6,295 nucleotides of DNA from Candidatus Odyssella thessalonicensis (GCA_005240015.1 SBBV01000411.1:1-6295), one strand, 5' to 3'; counted from the first letter of the stretch, positions 1 through 5,149 are shown. Made by a program: numbers and translations. Notes: generated from the letters alone by a model not told the origin.

Positions 1-67
1 CCCCGCAGGCGGCCGCCAGAGATAGCCTCTCCGCCGGGCGCGGCGCCTGCCGCCACCGCGCGGGCGC

Positions 68-294
68 TTACGCGATGGGCCGCGAGCGGAACGCCGTAGA
101 CGACGGATTCTGGCGCGGATCGAGCGTGCGCGTGAGCGGCTTGGCCGGCGCGCCGTCGACGGGCGCGCCCAGCGGCGTGAAGATCAGCGCCGGTCAAGCG
201 CCTGCCCGCTGACGACGCCGAACTCTCGCTGCGTGTTCGCGCCGAACGCCATGAGAAGGCCCGGCAAGGCGAGGGCGATCCGCGCGAGTCGCAT
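68..294 (-). pseudogene. Small exported protein of unknown function, readable only through one frameshift
   Basis: I do not recognise the family. A strong Shine-Dalgarno (GGGAGG, complement of 300-305) lies five or six bases before an ATG at 294. The first frame begins MRLARIALALPGLLMAFGA, which looks like a signal peptide, continues through TQREFGVVSGQALD and stops at TGA 184-186. The -1 frame then gives a protein-like tail of about 41 residues (starting PALIFTPLGAPVDGAPAKPL and ending STAFRSRPIA), stopping at TAA 68-70. That second frame has its own TGA at 194-196, so the shift must fall at about 187-195. Restoring one base there yields a continuous protein of about 75 residues. The alternatives are a genuine 36-residue peptide, a sequencing indel or a programmed slip, but the site has no obvious slippery heptamer. 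The third frame is arginine-rich and looks non-coding. Start confidence is good; intactness is doubtful. Confidence 0.5.
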
Positions 295-299
295 TACGT

Positions 300-305
300 C
301 CTCCC
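300..305 (-). promoter_or_regulatory. Ribosome binding site of the small exported protein
   Basis: On the minus strand this reads GGGAGG, spaced five bases from the ATG at 294. It is the main evidence that translation begins there, and that the short frame is not a chance ORF. Confidence 0.6.
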
Positions 306-345
306 GCTGCTCGCGGCGCGCGGCCCCGAGCCGTTGCTCTCATAC

Positions 346-383
346 GAAAGCGCCCGCTGCTCTCGAAGACATCGGGCGCTTTC
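346..383. terminator. Bidirectional intrinsic terminator-like hairpin
   Basis: GAAAGCGCCCG (346-356) and CGGGCGCTTTC (373-383) form a perfect 11-bp inverted repeat around a 16-base loop. The A/T end of the stem gives a short CTTTC after the GC stem on either strand, as in two-way intrinsic terminators. It lies between the end of the DUF3309 gene (446) and the start of the next minus-strand gene (294), so it would separate their transcripts. Confidence 0.6.
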
Positions 384-417
384 ATCCTGCTTCCACTTGT
401 ACCGCGGTGCGCACCAC

Positions 418-436
418 AAAAAAGGGCGCGCGCGCC
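418..436 (-). terminator. Rho-independent terminator of the DUF3309 gene
   Basis: Read on the minus strand, a perfect palindromic stem GGCGCGCGCGCC (425-436) is followed by CTTTTTT, nine bases beyond the TAG stop at 446-448. A GC-rich stem with a six-T tract is the classic form. The stem has almost no free loop, so the real structure may use a slightly shorter stem. Confidence 0.6.
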
Positions 437-445
437 GGTGCCGGA

Positions 446-622
446 CTATTGGGTCGCGGCGTTGCCGAATGCGCCGGCCAACAGCAAGACGATCACGACC
501 AGCAGGAGAACGCCGACGAAGCCGCTCGGGTAATAGCCCCAGCCGCGGCTGTACGGCCATGCCGGAATGGCGCCGAGCAGCAGCAGGATAAGGACGATAA
601 GCAGTATGGTTCCGATCGACAT
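446..622 (-). CDS. DUF3309 family membrane microprotein
   Basis: A 58-residue protein with two hydrophobic helices (about 3-19 and 35-50) joined by a loop reading AWPYSRGWGYYPSG. That loop, with the opening MSIGTILLI, is the hallmark of the DUF3309 family, which is widespread in Proteobacteria as very short inner-membrane proteins; its biochemical role is unknown. The ATG at 622 is chosen because GGAG (629-632) lies six bases upstream. A TTG four codons earlier overlaps that Shine-Dalgarno and is unlikely. The gene appears monocistronic: it has its own promoter motif (660-684), an upstream palindrome (634-651) and a terminator (418-436). The EcfG-type promoter suggests induction by the general stress response. 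Length matches the family. Identity is confident; function is unknown. Confidence 0.9.
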   Translation of the reverse strand: MSIGTILLIVLILLLLGAIPAWPYSRGWGYYPSGFVGVLLLVVIVLLLAGAFGNAATQ

Positions 623-633
623 GGGGCACTCCA

Positions 634-651
634 AAATCGCATATGCGATTT
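634..651. promoter_or_regulatory. 18-bp perfect palindrome upstream of the DUF3309 gene (operator or 5'-leader hairpin)
   Basis: AAATCGCATATGCGATTT is a perfect 18-bp palindrome ending one base before the GGAG ribosome binding site (629-632). From the promoter motif at 660-684, transcription would start at about 650-654, so the palindrome sits at or just after +1. It could be a dimeric regulator site or, in RNA, a short hairpin close to the ribosome binding site. No matching second copy was noticed elsewhere in the window. Confidence 0.55.
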
Positions 652-659
652 CTGGAATG

Positions 660-684
660 AACGCTCTAAAACCGAGCCGGTTCC
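660..684 (-). promoter_or_regulatory. EcfG (general stress sigma factor) type promoter for the DUF3309 gene
   Basis: The minus strand carries GGAAC (684-680) and CGTT (663-660) separated by exactly 16 bases. This matches the GGAAC-N16/17-CGTT consensus known for the alphaproteobacterial ECF sigma factor EcfG/SigT, which controls the general stress response. It is correctly oriented, and CGTT lies 37 bases before the ATG at 622. The motif is short and could occur by chance, but its position is right. Confidence 0.6.
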
Positions 685-957
685 GGTCGGCGGCCTTTCA
701 CGACTTTGAACCATCCAAAATGTCGTCCGTTCTAGCCATCGTGATCCCAGCGCCGCGCGGAGGCGCCACCGATGGCGTGCGGCGCGGCGACCCGATCTCG
801 ACAAGAAGTCGCCCGAAGACGACGCGATACCAGCGACCCTCTCGCCTGGGGTCAAAAACGCGTCGGGCGCAGCGGGTCGACGAGACCAGAGGCCCTAGCT
901 CCGGGGCAGGGCCAGCGAGCTCTGGCGCAGCGCAGGAGGCGCCCCTCGCCTCTCTTA
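685..957. other. Intergenic stretch without a credible gene
   Basis: Open frames exist on both strands here, but all give arginine/proline/serine-rich translations typical of non-coding high-GC DNA. None has a recognisable domain or a convincing start. I found no tRNA-like cloverleaf or tandem repeat. It separates the DUF3309 promoter from the structured repeats near the end of the creatininase gene. Confidence 0.5.
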
Positions 958-983
958 CCGTCTTTGTCGCAGGCCGAAGACGG
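958..983. repeat. Short inverted repeat
   Basis: CCGTCTT (958-964) and AAGACGG (977-983) form a 7-bp stem around a 12-base loop. With the hairpin at 1002-1027 it makes a pair of stem-loops downstream of the creatininase gene. It may be part of the same dispersed intergenic element, or chance. Confidence 0.35.
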
Positions 984-1001
984 AGGCGCGCGCCGAGGCC
1001 G

Positions 1002-1027
1002 GCCCCTCTCCCGCAAGGGAGAGGGGC
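1002..1027. repeat. GNRA-loop hairpin, REP-like element and possible terminator
   Basis: GCCCCTCTCCC (1002-1012), loop GCAA (1013-1016) and GGGAGAGGGGC (1017-1027) form a perfect 11-bp stem with a GNRA tetraloop on the plus-strand transcript. Sequences of this form are common as dispersed palindromes in many proteobacterial genomes, which I recall as general knowledge and cannot count here. It lies 25 bases beyond the stop of the creatininase gene. It lacks a T tract, so it may stabilise the mRNA end instead of terminating in the classic way. Confidence 0.65.
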
Positions 1028-1052
1028 GCGGCACTCCCGCCGAACGCCATGA

Positions 1053-1787
1053 TCAGCGCGCGAGCTCGGGCCAGCGGGCCCCGAGCGCGTCGGCGACTTC
1101 GCGCACCATTTCCGCGAGGATCGCTTCGCCCTTCGCCGCGGTCGCAAGCGTGGGATCGCCGATGGCGCCGGTCGGATTGTAGCCCGGGCTCGTGGGATCG
1201 GGGCTGAACGGCAGCGGCGTGCCGGCCGGCCGGTGGGCCGCTCGCGCGCGCTCCATCCGCACCGCTTCCGGCGCCAGCGCCAGCATCACCGAAGTCTCGC
1301 GCTCGTCGGCGTGCCCGCCCGACGTTTGCTCCAGCATCCGGTCGGCGCCGCGGCCGAGCACTCGCGTATTCAAGACGAGGATGGAGGCGCGGCGCGTTTC
1401 TTCGAAGGTCCGCGCCGCTTCGGCCAGAGGAGCTTCGGTCGAGACACCATTGTTGAGGATGGCGATCTTGCGCGCGCCCTGGTCGACGAGATTCCCGAGC
1501 AGATCACGGACGAGGGCCGTGAAGGTTTCCGCGCGCAAGTGCTGGCTGCCGGGATAGGCGACGAAGGCCGGGTAGTAGCCGAAGCCGACGACCGGCGCCA
1601 CGACGATCGGCAAGCGCAGCGCGACCCGCTTCGCGAGGGCGCTCACGACGCGCCAATCCGTATCGAGCGGCAGATGCAGCCCGTGCTCCTTGGCCGCGGC
1701 GCCGATCGGCACGAGCACGACCGCGCCGGCGGCGAAGCGCTCGGCCGCCTCCGCCCAGGTCAGGTCCGCCAGGAATACGCCGGCCAT
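1053..1787 (-). CDS. Creatininase family amidohydrolase, divergent motif type
   Basis: A 244-residue protein of usual length for creatininase-family metal-dependent amidohydrolases, which hydrolyse cyclic or linear amide bonds (creatininase, formamide hydrolases, the MftE peptidase). Visible family features are LADLTWAEA near the N-terminus, the metal-site segment KEHGLHLPLDTDW (33-45), PGSQHLRAETFTALVRDL (79-96), and GGHADERETSVMLALAP (157-173), which carries the conserved His and Glu. The usual NGHxxN motif is instead NNGVSTE (112-118), so the His ligand expected there is absent. The family's EQHG is KEHG preceded by GAAA. The substrate cannot be predicted. I chose ATG 1787 because homology begins almost at once; ATG 1826 in the same frame would add 13 residues. 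Neither has a good Shine-Dalgarno. No obvious signal peptide is seen from this start. The gene is divergent from the MscS gene and alone in its transcript. Confidence 0.85.
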   Translation of the reverse strand: MAGVFLADLTWAEAAERFAAGAVVLVPIGAAAKEHGLHLPLDTDWRVVSALAKRVALRLPIVVAPVVGFGYYPAFVAYPGSQHLRAETFTALVRDLLGNLVDQGARKIAILNNGVSTEAPLAEAARTFEETRRASILVLNTRVLGRGADRMLEQTSGGHADERETSVMLALAPEAVRMERARAAHRPAGTPLPFSPDPTSPGYNPTGAIGDPTLATAAKGEAILAEMVREVADALGARWPELAR

Positions 1788-1810
1788 CCCGGCAAGCTTA
1801 ATCGATGCGA

Positions 1811-1857
1811 AACCCTGCAGCAGCATCTTCAGGGACCGGTCCCAGCCTGCTAGGGTT
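1811..1857. repeat. Nested inverted repeats between divergent genes
   Basis: AACCCT (1811-1816) plus AGCAG (1819-1823) can pair with CTGCT (1847-1851) plus AGGGTT (1852-1857), leaving a two-base bulge. Inside lies a perfect 12-bp palindrome GGGACCGGTCCC (1832-1843). The position between two divergent genes fits an operator or a structured leader. It overlaps the first codons of the creatininase gene if that gene starts at 1826. Confidence 0.45.
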
Positions 1858-1884
1858 GCAGCGCGCATCGAGAAGATCGTCGAA

Positions 1885-1902
1885 GCTCCGGCGCACCGGA
1901 GC
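1885..1902. repeat. Perfect 7-bp stem-loop in the MscS gene leader
   Basis: GCTCCGG (1885-1891), loop CGCA (1892-1895), CCGGAGC (1896-1902). It lies about 60 bases upstream of the channel start. With no T tract it is not a typical terminator; it may be a leader structure or protein-binding site. Confidence 0.4.
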
Positions 1903-1946
1903 ATGCGGGGAACGGGGCAACACACCCGCAAGACGCATTGCCGACT

Positions 1947-1953
1947 GGGAGGG
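1947..1953 (+). promoter_or_regulatory. Ribosome binding site that decides the MscS start
   Basis: GGGAGGG ends immediately before ATG 1954, but six bases before ATG 1960. The normal Shine-Dalgarno spacing therefore favours 1960 as the start, although both are in frame and differ by only two residues. Confidence 0.6.
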
Positions 1954-1959
1954 ATGAAG

Positions 1960-3999
1960 ATGATTCCCGCGCCCCGCTGCCCGCACAGGATTCCGTCCGC
2001 GCTCGCCGCCGTGGCCGCCGCGCTTGGCGCTCTCGTCGCCGCCCCGGCGCACGCGCAGGCGCCGCCGCCCACGGCCAACGTCGAGAACGTGATCGGCCAG
2101 ATTCTCGTGCTCATCCGCGACGGCTCGAAGAAGCTCAGCGAGCGACTCGGCGAGATCTTCGCGGCGGCCTCGGAGATCGGGCCGCAGGCCGAGCGCGTGC
2201 TGGCGCTGATGACGGACCTCGACGGCTTGCCGAAGCTCTGGAAGGCGCTGCCGCTGATGGTCGCGATGTGGGCGGCAGCCGGCGCGATCGAATGGCTGCT
2301 GCGGCGGCGGATCCGCCCCGCCCAGCAGTGGGCTGCGGCGGCCGCGCAAACGCAGATTCCCCATCAATGGCTCCGCCGCGGCGGGGCGCTGGGCCTCGAG
2401 CTGCTCTGCCTTGCGGTCTTCTTCTTCGCCGCGATGGTGCTGTCCTTCGTGTTCTTCGAGCTCGGCGACCCGATGCGCGTGCTGCCGGTGGCGCTCGCGC
2501 TGATCCGCGTCGTCGTGCAGGCGTTCTGGGCGCTCGGCCGCTTCCTCGCCTCGCGGCGCGCCTGGGCCTACGCTACGGTTGGCGGCCTCGTCATCGGCAG
2601 CGCCGTCGCCGCGAGCATGCTGATGCTCTACGGCTTGAAGGCCGAGCTCGCGATCCTGTTCCAGCTCGTCTGCGGCACGCTCGCCGCCGCGGTCATCCTC
2701 TTCTTCGTGACGAAGCGCGCGCTCGCGCGCAGCGGCGGCGCCCGCGTCGTGATCCCGCTCGCCGTGGTCGTGCTGTGGCACAACTGGGCCTCCGACCTCG
2801 CGCTGGGCCGCGAGGCCGGAACCATGGCCGCCGGCGGCGCCATCCTCTGCCTCCTCGCCATTGCCTACGTCGCCGACTATGTGGCCGCGCTGCGCGCCGC
2901 CCTGCCGGCGGCCGAGGGCGAGCAGCGGATAGCGGAGCGCAGGGCGTTCGAGCGCCTGATCAACGGCATCGGCTCCTGCATCCGCGTCGCCCTGGCGTTC
3001 GTGGCCGTGCTGCTCGCGGTCGAATCGGGCCCGTTCGGCGTGAGCGGGTTCCTGAAGACCAAGAGCGGCGGCGCCGTGCTGGCCGCCGCCGTCAACGCCG
3101 CGATCGCGATCCTCATCGGCTACGTGATCTGGGCGCTGATCAAGTACTGGATCGACAAGCGCCTCGCCGTGAAGACCACCGATCCCGGCGCCAGCGGCGC
3201 CGCCAAGGAGGAAGGCGAAGGCGGCACCGCGCGCGTCGGCACCCGCGCCGAGACGCTCTTGCCGCTGTTCCGCGCCTTTGCCTTCGTGCTCATCGCCACC
3301 GTCATCGTGTTCTCCGTGCTGTCCTCGTTCGGCGTCGACATCGGCCCGCTGCTGGCCGGCGCCGGCATCGTCGGCATCGCCGTCGGCTTCGGCGCGCAAT
3401 CGCTGGTGAAGGACATCTTCTCCGGCATCTTCTTCCTGATCGACGACGCGTTCCGCGTCGGCGAATACATCTCGTTCGGCAACCTGCGCGGCGAGGTCGA
3501 GGGCATCTCGATCCGCTCGCTGCGTCTGCGCCACCACCGCGGGCCGGTGCACACCGTGCCCTATGGCGAGATCAAGTCGATCACCAACTACAGCCGCGAC
3601 TGGGTGATCATGAAGCTCCGGATCGGCGTCAAATACGGCACCGACATCGACAAGGTGCGGAAGCTCATCAAGAAGCTCGGCCAGGAGATGCTGACCGATC
3701 CCGACTACGGCCAGCTGCTGCTCGAGCCGCCGAAATCGCAGGGCATCCTCGAGTTCGGCGACTACGCGATCATCATCCGCGTCAAGTTCAAGACCAAGCC
3801 GCGCGAGGAATTCGTCATCCGCCGCGTCTTGAACGAGCGCCTCAAGAAGCTGTTCGAGGCGAACGGCATCGAGTTCGCGTTCCCGACCGTGACCGTGATG
3901 AGCATTCCTGGAACCGACGTCGAGATCGAAGCCGCCGCCGCGCGCGCTCTCATCGCGAAAAAACAGGCCGAGGCGGAGAAGGCAAAGGAGCCAGCGTGA
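1960..3999 (+). CDS. MscS-family mechanosensitive ion channel, large multi-pass type
   Basis: A 679-residue inner-membrane channel that would open under membrane tension and release ions and small solutes during hypo-osmotic shock. Residues 1-32 form a signal peptide ending APAHA before QAPPP. A periplasmic helical stretch (about 38-90) follows, then roughly ten or eleven hydrophobic segments (near 96-113, 144-166, 175-195, 203-225, 231-250, 262-275, 286-310, 340-355, 372-395, 434-456 and 460-480). The pore helix and MscS core are clear: AGAGIVGIAVGFGAQSLVKD (466-485), then the beta domain FRVGEYISFGNLRGEVEGIS (498-517), PVHTVPYGEIKSITNYSRDW (529-548) and a C-terminal alpha/beta domain to about 648. 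The last 30 residues are Ala/Glu/Lys-rich, probably helical. The layout resembles large E. coli paralogues such as YbiO more than the three-helix MscS; the exact subfamily is not assigned. It is alone on the plus strand between divergent and convergent neighbours. Confidence 0.93.
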   Translation: MIPAPRCPHRIPSALAAVAAALGALVAAPAHAQAPPPTANVENVIGQILVLIRDGSKKLSERLGEIFAAASEIGPQAERVLALMTDLDGLPKLWKALPLMVAMWAAAGAIEWLLRRRIRPAQQWAAAAAQTQIPHQWLRRGGALGLELLCLAVFFFAAMVLSFVFFELGDPMRVLPVALALIRVVVQAFWALGRFLASRRAWAYATVGGLVIGSAVAASMLMLYGLKAELAILFQLVCGTLAAAVILFFVTKRALARSGGARVVIPLAVVVLWHNWASDLALGREAGTMAAGGAILCLLAIAYVADYVAALRAALPAAEGEQRIAERRAFERLINGIGSCIRVALAFVAVLLAVESGPFGVSGFLKTKSGGAVLAAAVNAAIAILIGYVIWALIKYWIDKRLAVKTTDPGASGAAKEEGEGGTARVGTRAETLLPLFRAFAFVLIATVIVFSVLSSFGVDIGPLLAGAGIVGIAVGFGAQSLVKDIFSGIFFLIDDAFRVGEYISFGNLRGEVEGISIRSLRLRHHRGPVHTVPYGEIKSITNYSRDWVIMKLRIGVKYGTDIDKVRKLIKKLGQEMLTDPDYGQLLLEPPKSQGILEFGDYAIIIRVKFKTKPREEFVIRRVLNERLKKLFEANGIEFAFPTVTVMSIPGTDVEIEAAAARALIAKKQAEAEKAKEPA

Positions 4000-4017
4000 A
4001 TTTCAATCCGCGGCGAA

Positions 4018-4074
4018 GGCCGTGGTGCTTAGGCGGGAATGACGATGTCATGGATGGCGTGGCAGGGCACGGCC
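4018..4074. terminator. Structured convergent gap, possible two-way terminator
   Basis: GGCCGTG (4018-4024) pairs with CACGGCC (4068-4074), and inside it ATGAC (4039-4043) pairs with GTCAT (4047-4051) around a 3-base loop. The element fills almost the whole 77-base gap between the stop of the MscS gene and the stop of the toxin gene, which read towards each other. There is no T tract. A transcription-stopping role is inferred from position only. Confidence 0.35.
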
Positions 4075-4076
4075 AG

Positions 4077-4376
4077 TCACTCTTCATGGAACCCGCGTGA
4101 GCGCGGGTCACGCGCCGTGTGAAACACACCGTGGATTTCGATCGTCTCCTCCATGACTGAGTAAACGACGATGTACGGAAGCCTTGGGATGACGAGCTCT
4201 CGCGTTCCTTCAGCTTCACCGACGCGTGCGGAGTATGGATACGCCTCCAGGCGAGCCGTGGCCGATATGATTCGCGCTAGCACGCGATCCGCTGCTGCTG
4301 GATTCGATCTTGCAATATAAGCGTGGATTTCAGACAGCTGGCGTGCGGCGCGCTCGGACCAAACGCGCCGTCTCAC
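4077..4376 (-). CDS. ParE/RelE superfamily toxin of a type II toxin-antitoxin pair
   Basis: A 99-residue protein with the ParE-type fold pattern: VWSERAARQLSEIHAYIARS (5-24) with the early helices, an Ala-rich second helix (26-45), LEAYPYSARVG (43-53), the strand core TRELVIPRLPYIVVYSV (58-74) and the end IEIHGVFHTARDP (79-91). In this family ParE members inhibit DNA gyrase and RelE members cleave mRNA on ribosomes; the sequence alone does not say which applies, though the RELVIP...YIVVY...VFHTARDP pattern is more ParE-like. It starts at GTG 4376, which overlaps the antitoxin stop as GTGA, so translation is probably coupled; no separate Shine-Dalgarno is seen. Length is normal and it appears intact. 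The local base composition is less GC-rich than the MscS gene, fitting acquisition by transfer. Confidence 0.85.
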   Translation of the reverse strand: MRRRVWSERAARQLSEIHAYIARSNPAAADRVLARIISATARLEAYPYSARVGEAEGTRELVIPRLPYIVVYSVMEETIEIHGVFHTARDPRSRGFHEE

Positions 4377-4588
4377 ACGCCGTAACGCCGATAAAGGGCC
4401 TGGGTCTCTTCCTCGGTCAGGAACCGACGCTCAGCAAGGGAGGCTCGGACTTCATCTAACTGCTCGGGCGTCAAACCGGGCGCGCTGAGCTGTTCCACAT
4501 AGTCAATAATCCATTCGGCCGCCGCGTCCTGCTCGCCAGGCGGCAATTCTCTGAGCTTCGCGATAGCCTTTTCTAACCGCTCGGACAT
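4373..4588 (-). CDS. Antitoxin partner of the ParE-type toxin
   Basis: A 71-residue acidic protein directly upstream of the toxin, overlapping it by four bases (GTGA), the standard antitoxin-toxin order. The N-terminal half (MSERLEKAIAKLRELPPGEQ and onward to about residue 35) is helical. The tail LTPEQLDEVRASLAERRFLT (39-58) followed by EEETQALYRRYGV resembles the toxin-binding ends of small proteobacterial antitoxins, which carry an F-x-T/S-x-E-E-x-x-A-L-(W/Y/F) pattern. No clear DNA-binding ribbon-helix-helix or HTH is evident, so autoregulation is uncertain and the exact family is not named. The ATG at 4588 lacks a good Shine-Dalgarno. A weak TTGCCT-N17-TATCCT promoter lies so close upstream that a nearly leaderless mRNA is possible, but this is speculative. 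Confidence 0.78.
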   Translation of the reverse strand: MSERLEKAIAKLRELPPGEQDAAAEWIIDYVEQLSAPGLTPEQLDEVRASLAERRFLTEEETQALYRRYGV

Positions 4589-4654
4589 GCCGCAAGGATA
4601 TTCGCTTCACGATCTTGAGGCAACCGGTAGCGAAATCGCAGGGTGCTGGCCGGG

Positions 4655-4855
4655 TCAATTGCCGCGCTTCTTCGCGGCAAGATAATCGAGGATGTACGGG
4701 CGATCGTGGAGCATGACCCAACCTTCAAAAACCTGGTTGGACAAAGCTTCATCGGCCGGGAGCACACGGAATTCCGAGTAATAGACGTTGAGTGTTTGCC
4801 GACGATACGACACCGGTATCTTTGCGCGACCATGCCCACGCGCGTCTAAAACAAA
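4655..4855 (-). pseudogene. Downstream segment of an unrecognised gene, separated by one TGA
   Basis: Reading on from the TGA at 4856-4858 in the same frame as the neighbouring 92-residue ORF gives 66 more codons before TGA 4655-4657. It has no ATG near its beginning; the only in-frame ATG is 20 codons from the end. The translation looks protein-like: it starts FVLDARGHGRAKIPVSYRR, contains NVYYSEFRVLPADEA and ends RPYILDYLAAKKRGN. My hand count of GC by codon position is about 64, 38 and 59 per cent, a coding-like pattern. The exactly antisense plus frame (GTG 4643 to 4849) mirrors that pattern, so the strand is not proved by composition. The continuation of the upstream minus frame favours this reading. 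I infer the tail of a gene broken by a stop codon; a separate small gene with a rare start is the alternative. Confidence 0.35.
4659..4680. terminator. Perfect 8-bp stem-loop at the end of the split reading frame
   Basis: TTGCCGCG (4659-4666), loop CTTCTT (4667-4672), CGCGGCAA (4673-4680). On the minus strand it covers the last codons of the segment ending at 4655, upstream of the antitoxin gene. It could separate the two transcripts. It lacks a T tract, so the role is uncertain. Confidence 0.35.
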
Positions 4856-5134
4856 TCAACCCTTCTCGTCATACAACGCCCACCAAGCTGTGAAAGGTTC
4901 AATTGCCAGCTCCCGGCGCAGCGGTATCACGGCTGCAGATACATTTAAGCAGCTCGCAATTTTCGTCTGGCGCTGACGCTCGCTATCGAACGGTTTCATG
5001 CCGAATTCCCGCATTCGGGTCGCCTGGCGCTTCGCATCCTCCAGAGTAGGACAAGCGCGCACGAAATGAATCGGAAGTTCGAGATTTAACGCAATACGCG
5101 TCTGCGCGCTGATTGCATTGTTCAATATGGACAC
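4856..5134 (-). CDS. Hypothetical protein, 92 residues, family not recognised
   Basis: I do not recognise this protein. It starts at GTG 5134, 48 bases after the icmF stop. The frame is open further upstream to the icmF stop, so the start is uncertain. The translation has ordinary composition: a short N-terminal part, then CPTLEDAKRQATRMREFGMK (28-47), charged and probably helical, then SERQRQTKIASCLNVSAAVI (51-70), which could form a helix-turn-helix-like pair (weak), and an aromatic end, FTAWWALYDEKG. Codon use is clearly less GC-rich than in icmF or the MscS gene, suggesting a different origin. The same frame continues beyond its TGA for 66 codons (4655-4855), so this may be the front of a gene of about 158 residues cut by a nonsense codon. 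A 14-base inverted repeat CTGAC-AATC-GTCAG (5136-5149) adjoins the proposed start. No signal peptide or membrane segment is seen. Confidence 0.45.
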   Translation of the reverse strand: MSILNNAISAQTRIALNLELPIHFVRACPTLEDAKRQATRMREFGMKPFDSERQRQTKIASCLNVSAAVIPLRRELAIEPFTAWWALYDEKG

Positions 5135-5135
5135 G

Positions 5136-5149
5136 CTGACAATCGTCAG
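5136..5149. promoter_or_regulatory. Small inverted repeat ahead of the hypothetical gene
   Basis: CTGAC (5136-5140), AATC, GTCAG (5145-5149) lies one base before the proposed GTG start at 5134 and 34 bases after the icmF stop. It could be a minor operator or a weak hairpin; it may be chance. Confidence 0.25.

Noticed and set aside
5..50. Inverted repeat GCAGGCG / CGCCTGC with a long spacer near the window start
   Set aside because: It is a seven-base match over a 32-base spacer in very GC-rich sequence, expected by chance. It could be a terminator for the gene ending at 68, but there is no T tract.
698..1147. A 149-codon minus-strand ORF running from the creatininase 3' end into the intergenic stretch
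   Set aside because: It overlaps the end of the creatininase gene in another frame and spans the GNRA hairpin. It is rich in Arg, Pro and Ser with no family features.
1798..3552. A 584-codon open frame on the minus strand opposite the MscS gene
   Set aside because: Its translation is dominated by Arg, Asp, Glu, Gly, Ala and His with no recognisable domain, as expected for antisense of a high-GC gene. The plus strand encodes a clear MscS protein.
1938..4100. A 720-codon plus-strand frame overlapping the MscS gene
   Set aside because: It is almost entirely Arg, Ala, Gly and Pro. It is a shifted-frame shadow of the channel gene.
4091..4108. Inverted repeat ACCCGCG-TGAG-CGCGGGT
   Set aside because: It lies within the toxin coding sequence (PRSRG region) before the stop, so it is more likely a coding coincidence than a terminator.
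4643..4849. A 68-codon plus-strand ORF (GTG start) that reads fairly naturally
   Set aside because: It is the exact antisense of the minus frame that continues from the 92-residue ORF, has no ribosome binding site, and base composition does not favour it. It is not fully excluded.
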